This document shows, one piece after another, positions 1-6,266 of a DNA stretch of 6,770 nt. How positions within the stretch are numbered: the stretch's first letter is position 1; each line of letters begins with the position of its first letter. Made by a program: the position numbers and the translations under genes. Origin of the DNA: Acidobacteriota bacterium. Lineage in GTDB: Bacteria > Acidobacteriota > Thermoanaerobaculia > Multivoradales > JAHEKO01. The stretch spans positions 1 through 6,770 of the forward strand of contig JAUWSP010000144.1 of NCBI GenBank assembly GCA_030610025.1, read 5' to 3'. The notes below the pieces were generated by a model that worked only from the letters and a program-made list of their open reading frames with translations, did no database searches and was not told the DNA's origin.

Positions 1-50
1 ACGTTTCAATGAAACGTTTCATACGCAACGTTGCGTCGCAACGTGACGTT
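1..50. repeat. Chain of overlapping palindromes, operator-like
   Basis: Five inverted repeats overlap or abut: ACGTTTCA-A-TGAAACGT (1-17), TGAAACGTTTCA (10-21, perfect), ACGCAACGTTGCGT (23-36, perfect), ACGTTGCG-T-CGCAACGT (28-44) and AACGT-G-ACGTT (40-50). All are built from the half-site ACGTTtca or ACGTTgcg. Perfect palindromes centred on CG, such as 10-21 and 23-36, resemble LacI-family operators (compare the PurR and CcpA consensus). The DNA lies downstream of the activator gene and may be the control region of a gene to the left, or a repetitive hairpin element. No T-run follows, so a normal terminator is unlikely. Confidence 0.6.
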
Positions 51-72
51 CCTTCACCCTGACGTACGAGAC

Positions 73-150
73 AAAAAGAGGGTGGCACCTTTGGAGGCAG
101 TGGGGCCGTGAGGCAGTGGGCAGTGAGGCAGTGAAAAACGGCTGGCACCT
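73..150 (+). repeat. Composite intergenic repeat: two TGGCACC cores around GGCAGTG units
   Basis: Two copies of the core 'A-run, then GG(G/C)TGGCACCT' lie at 73-92 and 134-150, in the same orientation. Between them are four GGCAGTG units (96-102, 112-118, 119-125, 127-133), three of them within GAGGCAGTG, plus a diverged GGGCCGTG at 103-110. The right core ends one base from the stop codon of the activator gene. The core is related to the two copies at 4925-4945 and 4967-4987. No reading frame or transposase is associated. It looks like a short dispersed, REP-like or non-autonomous repeat; the class is not established. Confidence 0.65.
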
Positions 151-151
151 G

Positions 152-1579
<1,428 letters not shown>

Positions 1580-1586
1580 GGGGCGA

Positions 1587-1591
1587 TCCTT
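1587..1591 (-). promoter_or_regulatory. Ribosome binding site of the sigma-54 activator gene
   Basis: AAGGA on the minus strand lies seven bases before the ATG at 1579, in the 28-base gap after the protease stop. It supports the 475-residue product over the 515-residue alternative. Confidence 0.65.
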
Positions 1592-1607
1592 GAAGCGGGC
1601 ACTGCGA

Positions 1608-2120
1608 TCACGCCCACCAGATGTCCGGCTCCCCGGGTTGGCTGAGCTTTTCGGGCTCGAAGCCCAGGCGACGCAGCTCAGAGATGACGGCTTCTTCAAC
1701 CTCGGGTATGGCGCCCATTACCGGCTCGCTGAGCGTGGTCTGGAGCTCCACCTCGGAGGGTATGACACCGATCAACAGGACCTCGTCCGGCGCCTCACCG
1801 ATGAAATCAGTCGCCAGCAGTGCGTCTCGCAGGCTGGGGTCGTGGGGTGAGAGTCGTAGGGTGGGAAGGGCCTTGGCAATATCCTGGTGGCGGTAGAGAC
1901 GCACCTCTCCCGGCTCTCCTTTCGCCTTCACGGAATCCAGCACGATGACGGCGTCGAAGCGAGCCATGTAGTTGACGAACTCCGGCCCGGGGGTCCCCAG
2001 ATCGAGGAGCTCGATCTCCGGGGGAAAGTCGTAGTTGGCTTTCAGGTACTGGATGACGTAGGCCCCGAGGGCGTCGTCACCCATGATGATGCTGCCCAAT
2101 GCGATGATTCCGACTTGCAT
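1608..2120 (-). CDS. hybD: [NiFe]-hydrogenase maturation endopeptidase (HyaD/HybD family)
   Basis: The 170-residue protein matches HybD-type proteases, which cleave the C-terminal extension of the hydrogenase large subunit after nickel insertion. The start 'IIALGSIIMGDDALG' (5-19) corresponds to the family motif 'GxGNxLxxDD/E'. From my memory of E. coli HybD, the three nickel-recognising ligands (Glu16, Asp62, His93) align without gaps to Asp16, Asp62 (in 'VIVLDSVKAKG') and His93 (in 'LSPHD'), so the site looks intact. The usual Asn after Gly9 is Ser10, a small departure. The C-terminal end carries a short extra tail (EKLSQPGEPDIWWA). No strong ribosome site precedes the ATG, and the gap after the micropeptide is 26 bases. 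Its presence implies a [NiFe]-hydrogenase large subunit made by this organism, although none is in the window. These enzymes are usually specific for one large subunit. Confidence 0.9.
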   Translation of the reverse strand: MQVGIIALGSIIMGDDALGAYVIQYLKANYDFPPEIELLDLGTPGPEFVNYMARFDAVIVLDSVKAKGEPGEVRLYRHQDIAKALPTLRLSPHDPSLRDALLATDFIGEAPDEVLLIGVIPSEVELQTTLSEPVMGAIPEVEEAVISELRRLGFEPEKLSQPGEPDIWWA

Positions 2121-2146
2121 GGGCTACAAGTATATGCGCCTTGCCG

Positions 2147-2272
2147 CTAATCCTTACCTCCAGGTTCTCGGAGATACCGCACGAAAAGAACCAGCAGAAC
2201 CAGGAAGCTCATCAGGAGCAGGTACTCGAGTCCCTTGGTCTCGAAGATGTTGACGTAGGTGTAGGTCTCCAT
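2147..2272 (-). CDS. 41-residue single-pass membrane micropeptide (HmcD-like)
   Basis: This short frame encodes 41 residues. It begins METYTYVNIFETKG, continues with a hydrophobic segment at about residues 17-31 (YLLLMSFLVLLVLFV) and ends with a charged tail (RYLREPGGKD, then TAG). AAGGAG lies eight bases before the ATG, directly after the HybB stop, and the frame exactly fills the space between HybB and the maturation protease. These points argue for a translated gene. Its size, its place just after the NrfD-type subunit and the 'TKG-x-EYL' motif before one helix recall HmcD, the small subunit of the Desulfovibrio Hmc complex; that comparison is from memory. It is probably a structural subunit beside the HybB-like protein. 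In E. coli hyb, the catalytic HybC gene occupies this place instead. Confidence 0.75.
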   Translation of the reverse strand: METYTYVNIFETKGLEYLLLMSFLVLLVLFVRYLREPGGKD

Positions 2273-2280
2273 GGTCCGTT

Positions 2281-2286
2281 CTCCTT
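2281..2286 (-). promoter_or_regulatory. Ribosome binding site of the 41-residue micropeptide
   Basis: AAGGAG on the minus strand lies eight bases before the ATG at 2272 and begins right after the TAG of the HybB-like gene. It is the main evidence that the short frame is translated. Confidence 0.75.
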
Positions 2287-3540
2287 CTACAGGCTGGCCG
2301 CAGCGGCTGCCCGCTCCGGCTTCTCCTGTGTGTCCGAGGGCAACTCATGCGCCTCGCGCAGCACCGGCATCCGTAGGACGATCCAGCGGAAAACCCAGAT
2401 CTCTGCCGAGACCACCATCATGGTCACCACGATCTCCTGCCAGCTGGGGTAGTACCTGACGGGCAAATACCAGTTGTAGGCGATGATCGAGATGTTGAGG
2501 CGATTGAGGACGATCCCCACCAGGGTGAGCACCGCGGCGGTCTTGATGATACCGAGGCTACGGTGACGCACTCCGTAGGCGAACATGAAACAGGGAATCA
2601 GCACCAGTCCGATGATCTCCAGAAGGTACCAGGCTCCCCAGCCGCTGCGGAGCAACGTCCACTGCTTGTCGTGGAGAAAGATCAGCGCCCTGAAGAAGTA
2701 GTACACGAACATGGCTATGGCAGCACCCTTTGCGAGACCGATCACGAGGTCCTCGAAAGAGTGGTGCTTCTTGGGGTCGATCTGGTCTTTGAAGACCCTG
2801 TGGCTGAGGGTGCCCTCCAGGATGACCATGGAGAGGCCGGCGAAGATGCTGGAGACGAGAAAGAAGATGGGGATGAACTCGGAGTACCAGAGCGGGTGGA
2901 TCTTGGGCTTGGCCATCAGATAGAGCGCGCCGAGACCAGACTGGTGGAGACAGGAGAGGGTCACACCGAAAATCACAGTGGCAAGCGTCATGGCGGAGAG
3001 GATTCTCCGGGCTCGCCGGGCTCCCAGCCACTCGGCCACCACCGGGGAGAACTCCAGAAGCTCCGCCAGCATGTAGAGCAGGAAATGCCAGGAAACCAGG
3101 AAAAGGACGGAGTTGAAGCCGAAGGAGTTACCGATGATCGGGTTGATGATGTTCCAGGGCCGGCCGAGATCGAGGGCCAGGGCCCCGGCGTAGAAAATGT
3201 ATGCCAGAAGGCCGTTCAGCACCGTAGCGCGTACGATGGGGTGGTACTTCTCCATGCGCATGATGTAGACCGCGAAGGTGATGGTGTAGGCGCCTCCGGC
3301 GAAGGCCACCCCGGTGATGACGTCGAATCCGATCCAGAATCCCCAGGGGTACTCCTGCGAGAGGTTGGTGACCGAACCCAGGCCTTGCGTGAAACGCACG
3401 ACCAGGATGCCCAGGCCCAGCAGAATGATGGGCACGGAGATCACATTGAAAGGGGTCAGAATCTTGCCCCGCGGACGCAACTGCGAGCGAAGGAAGCTCC
3501 AGAATCCCCCTTGCTCACTGATGGTTGTCACTCGACTCAT
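2287..3540 (-). CDS. hybB: HybB/NrfD-family quinone-interacting membrane subunit
   Basis: This 417-residue polytopic membrane protein has about ten hydrophobic segments (near 31-50, 66-94, 107-124, 141-162, 183-206, 219-243, 266-288, 301-322, 331-353 and 368-388) and a polar, Ala-ending tail. Family-typical stretches are 'PWGFWIGFDVITGVAFAGG' (65-83), 'HQSGLGALYLMAKPKIHPLW' (199-218) and 'LNRLNISIIAYNWYLP' (345-360), which look more like HybB/HmcC than short NrfD or PsrC proteins. HybB binds menaquinone and couples periplasmic hydrogen oxidation to the quinone pool; related subunits do the same for other complexes. An upstream TTG at 3555 could add five residues, but the ATG at 3540 is preferred because GGAGGG lies five bases before it. 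The gene sits 34 bases after the HybA-like stop and 14 bases before a micropeptide gene. The symbol marks family resemblance, not proven orthology. Confidence 0.9.
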   Translation of the reverse strand: MSRVTTISEQGGFWSFLRSQLRPRGKILTPFNVISVPIILLGLGILVVRFTQGLGSVTNLSQEYPWGFWIGFDVITGVAFAGGAYTITFAVYIMRMEKYHPIVRATVLNGLLAYIFYAGALALDLGRPWNIINPIIGNSFGFNSVLFLVSWHFLLYMLAELLEFSPVVAEWLGARRARRILSAMTLATVIFGVTLSCLHQSGLGALYLMAKPKIHPLWYSEFIPIFFLVSSIFAGLSMVILEGTLSHRVFKDQIDPKKHHSFEDLVIGLAKGAAIAMFVYYFFRALIFLHDKQWTLLRSGWGAWYLLEIIGLVLIPCFMFAYGVRHRSLGIIKTAAVLTLVGIVLNRLNISIIAYNWYLPVRYYPSWQEIVVTMMVVSAEIWVFRWIVLRMPVLREAHELPSDTQEKPERAAAAASL

Positions 3541-3545
3541 GGTTT

Positions 3546-3551
3546 CCCTCC
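3546..3551 (-). promoter_or_regulatory. Ribosome binding site of the HybB-like gene
   Basis: GGAGGG on the minus strand lies five bases before the ATG at 3540. It favours this start over the TTG at 3555, which would place the Shine-Dalgarno sequence inside the coding region. Confidence 0.75.
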
Positions 3552-3574
3552 ACAATTATCGACAGACATGACCG

Positions 3575-4420
3575 TTAGTCTTCATTGTCCGATCCGGTCA
3601 TCTGATTCATTCCATAGAGCAGGGCAGGCAGGCCGAAGAGCACCAACGGGACACCATAGAGGAAATCCCGGGTGTACTCGGGGTAGGGTGTCGTGCCCAG
3701 GTCGGTGCGAAAGCCCACCTCCTCGAAAGGCACCGCCGACAGATACAGCCAACCGGTGCCACCCACTTCGTGCTCCCCGTAGATCTTGTGGACGTAGCGC
3801 TCGGGATGGTTGTAGATCCTCACCCGGGCTATCTCCATGAGATCGCGCTTCATCCCGAACATGAGGGCATCGGTGGGGCAGGCCTCGACGCAGGCCGGCT
3901 TCTTGCCTTCCTGGAGACGATCGAAGCAGAAGTTGCATTTCTGGATCTTCGGGTTCCACTCGTGATACTCGAACTTCGGGATGTCGAAGGGGCAGGAGAC
4001 CATGCAGAAGCGGCAGCCCATGCATTTTCTCGAGCGCCAGATCACAGGGCCCTCCTGGGTCTTGTACATGGCATTGGTCAGGCAGGCGGCGGTGCAGGCG
4101 GGCTGCCAGCAGTGCATGCACTGTTTCTTGACGAAAACCTCACCTTCCGAAGTGTCGAAGCGGTTGACGACGGTCCAGGCGGTCTCGCTGGTATCGCGTT
4201 GCGTCTCGAGAGCCCCGTCGTTGGCTATGTCGGGCACAGGGAAGTCGTGCTCGGTGGCGCAGGCTTTCTCACAGGCCCTGCAACCGATGCAACGGGTGGT
4301 GTCGACCAGCACGCCGTAGAACTCCGGCGAAGGCGACGAGCTCTCGGACCCCTTCGCGTCGGTGCCGGTCAAGGCCATTCCCGCTACTCCCGTGACTTTC
4401 AGGAAATCCCTCCGATTCAT
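3575..4420 (-). CDS. hybA: HybA-like 4x[4Fe-4S] periplasmic ferredoxin subunit
   Basis: This 281-residue protein starts with a Tat signal (NRRDFLK at residues 2-8, then a short hydrophobic stretch), so it should be exported folded. Sixteen cysteines form four cluster groups: 44/47/50/54 (CIGCRACEKAC), 101/104/109/113, 133/136/139/143 (CMGCRFCMVSC) and 162/165/177/181 (CNFCFDRL, then CVEACP). This is the pattern of the HybA/DmsB/NrfC/PsrB iron-sulfur family. Residues about 253-271 (FLYGVPLVLFGLPALLYG) are a C-terminal membrane helix, as in HybA, and argue for HybA over a soluble DmsB or NrfC. The start is fixed by a full AAGGAGG seven bases before the ATG and by the ATGA overlap with the cytochrome stop. 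It should wire electrons between the cytochrome or a hydrogenase and the HybB-like subunit encoded next. The family is secure; whether the partner is a hydrogenase is inferred from the HybD-type protease downstream. Confidence 0.92.
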   Translation of the reverse strand: MNRRDFLKVTGVAGMALTGTDAKGSESSSPSPEFYGVLVDTTRCIGCRACEKACATEHDFPVPDIANDGALETQRDTSETAWTVVNRFDTSEGEVFVKKQCMHCWQPACTAACLTNAMYKTQEGPVIWRSRKCMGCRFCMVSCPFDIPKFEYHEWNPKIQKCNFCFDRLQEGKKPACVEACPTDALMFGMKRDLMEIARVRIYNHPERYVHKIYGEHEVGGTGWLYLSAVPFEEVGFRTDLGTTPYPEYTRDFLYGVPLVLFGLPALLYGMNQMTGSDNED

Positions 4421-4989
4421 CCTTCGACCTCCTTCTTGGGCGACAGCTGGTCATGCCCGGCACTGTCTTGCGAAGCTGGGCTTACGGCCCCCTGATGGCA
4501 GGCATCGCAATTTCGACTCGCCTCAGGCCCTGTGGCGACCTCATGGCACTTCCAGCAACTTTGCTGAATGACGACCTTGGCGCTCATGGTCTCGTCGGCG
4601 ACGGCGTGGGGCGAACTGTGATGGCAGGTGGAGCAGGCCTGCGGACAGGCCGGGCTCTCACTCTCGTGATGACAGGTCGTGCAATCGATCCAAAAATCCT
4701 GCAGGTAGTCCTCGTGAGGCATCTGCAGCTTGACGGCGTGGGTCTCGTGATGACAGTCCGCACACGGAATCTCGAAGTCCTCACTGTGCATCTGGTGGGC
4801 GAACGTGACTTCGCCGACCGAAGATGGCGAAACGATGACGTCCGGTGGCGCGGGTGAGAGGCATCGATCCTCGACTGTTTGACCCGTTGCGGCGACCGCA
4901 ATCAGGCCGCCGATCAAAACACACAAAAAACGGGTGGCACCTTTCGCAACTCCGGGCGCCCACGAAGAAAAACGGGTGGCACCTTTCAT
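4417..4989 (-). CDS. Secreted pentahaem c-type cytochrome (class III/c7-like)
   Basis: The 190-residue product has five CxxCH haem-attachment motifs: CADCH (76-80), CTTCH (103-107), CSTCH (119-123), CWKCH (145-149) and CDACH (161-165). Extra histidines, such as His65 and His68 in 'FAHQMH', and HH pairs after three motifs are typical of bis-His haems in cytochrome c3/c7-like proteins. Residues about 21-36 (FLCVLIGGLIAVAATG) form a Sec signal-peptide core with likely cleavage near 34-36, so it should be periplasmic. The ATG at 4989 has GGAGGA seven bases upstream and no other ATG serves. The region before the hydrophobic core is unusually long: two copies of a DNA repeat encode 'KGATRF' at residues 2-7 and 16-21. 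The stop overlaps the next start as ATGA. It probably passes electrons between a periplasmic partner and the ferredoxin/NrfD subunits, as in Hmc- or Cbc-type complexes. No close named homologue is claimed. Confidence 0.88.
   Translation of the reverse strand: MKGATRFSSWAPGVAKGATRFLCVLIGGLIAVAATGQTVEDRCLSPAPPDVIVSPSSVGEVTFAHQMHSEDFEIPCADCHHETHAVKLQMPHEDYLQDFWIDCTTCHHESESPACPQACSTCHHSSPHAVADETMSAKVVIQQSCWKCHEVATGPEASRNCDACHQGAVSPASQDSAGHDQLSPKKEVEG
4428..4434 (-). promoter_or_regulatory. Ribosome binding site of the HybA-like gene
   Basis: A full AAGGAGG on the minus strand lies seven bases before the ATG at 4420. It is inside the last codons of the cytochrome gene, which supports translational coupling through the ATGA overlap. 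Confidence 0.8.
4925..4987 (+). repeat. Two direct repeats (AAAAACGGGTGGCACCTTTC) inside the cytochrome gene
   Basis: AAAAACGGGTGGCACCTTTC occurs at 4926-4945 and again at 4968-4987, exactly 42 bases apart, which keeps the reading frame. On the coding strand each copy encodes Lys-Gly-Ala-Thr-Arg-Phe. The outer copy begins immediately after the ATG of the cytochrome gene, so the pair lengthens the n-region of the signal peptide. The spacer contains the palindrome GGGCGCCC (4954-4961). The same core is found at 73-92 and 134-150. Confidence 0.85.
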
Positions 4990-4996
4990 TCTTCGA

Positions 4997-5002
4997 TCCT
5001 CC
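4997..5002 (-). promoter_or_regulatory. Ribosome binding site of the cytochrome gene
   Basis: GGAGGA on the minus strand lies seven bases before the ATG at 4989. It shows that translation probably begins outside the repeat pair, so the repeats are coding. Confidence 0.8.
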
Positions 5003-5050
5003 AGGGATCAGACTCGCTCGAGTCAGGGTAGAACCTTGAGTGCCTACGGC

Positions 5051-6238
5051 TCATGAGACCGGCGTCCCGGCGTTGCTGGTGCCTACGAACGTGTCGCCGA
5101 AGACGGACCAGGCGAGCTCGACACCTTTCTGCTGGGCCTCCTCGGGAGTCGTATCCGTTGCCCGCTCTCCTTCATCCTCTGCGTTGCGCAGAGTCGTCAA
5201 CCGGCTCCAGAAATCACGGATCTCGCTCTCGTACCAAGACAGAGCGTCGGCGCCGATCTTGAGGTCGGCGAGCTCCTGGCTGAGCCTCGTGGGCTCCAGG
5301 CAGCAGATCCACCCCAGGGCGAAGGGTCGCCTCGTTACGAGCTCCAGGTAATAGGTGAGATCGTGATTGACGCCGGTGACCTTGCCGGTCAACGGCGAGG
5401 GGAAGGTCAGGGTTCGCTCACCTCGGCGCAGGGTGAAGAGCGGTTCTCCCTTGCGAATATGGCTGCCCTGGGTCGGAAAATCGACGTCCTTGATGTCCTC
5501 GAGCGATTTCAGGGCGAAGTCGTCGAGGCCGATCCTCGCCTCTCCGGTGATGTCGATGCCGACCCAGGTGTGCTCCGGTGCAACGTAGATCCCACCTGGA
5601 ACGTTGATGACGTTGGGCGCATGAGACTCTTCGACCGCGGCGGTGACCAGTTGCACCCGGGGCGCCGTCTCCTTCTCGATGCGATCTTGGCGTCGGATCA
5701 GGCATTTGCTGGTGAAGGCGGCGAGCTCGTCCGGCGTGAAGGGCTTTTCCACATAGTCCATGGCCCCGAATCGCATGGTGTCCACTGCCGACTCGATGGT
5801 TCCATAGCCGGTAATCATCACCACGTCGATGTCCGGCCTGACATGCCGGACCGCCTTGGTCAAGTCGAGGCCATCCATGCCGGGCATCTTCAGATCGGTG
5901 AAGACGAAGTCGTAATCGTGTTTGCGAACCAGCCCCAGAGCCTCCTGGGCGGTCTCCACGGTGTCGATCGAGTAGCCTTCGAGAGTGAGGATCTTTCGGA
6001 AGCTCTCGAGCACCACCGGCTCGTCGTCAACGGCGAGGATGTGGGCTTTCGGAGACTCTACTTCGACTCGCTTGAGGCTTGCGGCTTCCTCGGTGTAATC
6101 GAGCTTGAGGCCCGTATCGAGGGCTTCGGCTCTTTCCTTTTTCAGTCGGCTCTCCTCCCGGTTCTTCAGAGCCAGGCGGAGCAGTAGATCGACGACAAAG
6201 AAGACGACTACGGTCAACAGGACGATGACGATTACCAT
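5051..6238 (-). CDS. Membrane-anchored receiver domain fused to a GcvH-like domain
   Basis: This 395-residue protein has three parts. Residues 2-24 are one hydrophobic helix followed by a basic, charged linker, which should hold it at the cytoplasmic face of the membrane. Residues about 65-180 are a complete CheY-type receiver: acidic pair Asp71/Asp72, phospho-acceptor Asp115 in 'FTDLKMPGMDG', Thr143 in 'MITGYG' and Lys165 in 'VEKPF'. Residues about 215-345 are GcvH-like ('APEHTWVGIDITGEARIGL'; then GEPLF and the 'SPLTGKV' turn), but Glu274 sits where the lipoyl lysine should be. No HTH, GGDEF, HD or kinase domain is seen. A longer start at 6292 would overlap the upstream gene and lacks a ribosome site, whereas the ATG at 6238 has GGGAGG seven bases before it. 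Sitting between another GcvH-like gene and redox subunits, it is probably a phosphorylation-responsive accessory of the complex; that role is inferred. Confidence 0.85.
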   Translation of the reverse strand: MVIVIVLLTVVVFFVVDLLLRLALKNREESRLKKERAEALDTGLKLDYTEEAASLKRVEVESPKAHILAVDDEPVVLESFRKILTLEGYSIDTVETAQEALGLVRKHDYDFVFTDLKMPGMDGLDLTKAVRHVRPDIDVVMITGYGTIESAVDTMRFGAMDYVEKPFTPDELAAFTSKCLIRRQDRIEKETAPRVQLVTAAVEESHAPNVINVPGGIYVAPEHTWVGIDITGEARIGLDDFALKSLEDIKDVDFPTQGSHIRKGEPLFTLRRGERTLTFPSPLTGKVTGVNHDLTYYLELVTRRPFALGWICCLEPTRLSQELADLKIGADALSWYESEIRDFWSRLTTLRNAEDEGERATDTTPEEAQQKGVELAWSVFGDTFVGTSNAGTPVS

Positions 6239-6245
6239 GGCTTTT

Positions 6246-6251
6246 CCTCCC
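6246..6251 (-). promoter_or_regulatory. Ribosome binding site of the receiver/GcvH-like gene
   Basis: GGGAGG on the minus strand lies seven bases before the ATG at 6238. The in-frame ATG at 6292 has no such site, so this fixes the shorter start just before the membrane helix. Confidence 0.8.
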
Positions 6252-6266
6252 GGTCGAGTCGGTGGT

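Noticed and set aside
80..150. TGGCAC in the repeats as the -24 half of a sigma-54 promoter
   Set aside because: No GC at the required ten-base spacing after the GG follows any of the copies, including those near 4935 and 4977, and the copies near 4930-4985 are coding.
1..151. Rho-independent terminator after the activator gene
   Set aside because: The palindromes at 1-50 lack a following T-run on the minus strand, and the T-run after the repeat core near 134-138 has no stable hairpin before it.
1580..1699. N-terminal extension of the sigma-54 activator to 515 residues
   Set aside because: It overlaps the protease coding region in another frame, has a low-complexity composition unlike the family, and a better start with AAGGA exists at 1579.
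2563..3840. 425-codon plus-strand open frame
   Set aside because: It is the antisense shadow of the HybB- and HybA-like genes, with a composition rich in Glu, Gly, His and Asp and no recognisable domain. The same applies to plus-strand frames at 116-787, 1163-1850, 3770-4495 and 5363-6187.
5011..5024. Inverted repeat GACTCG-CT-CGAGTC between the receiver/GcvH-like gene and the cytochrome gene
   Set aside because: A six-base stem with a two-base loop and no T-run is too weak to call a terminator or operator.
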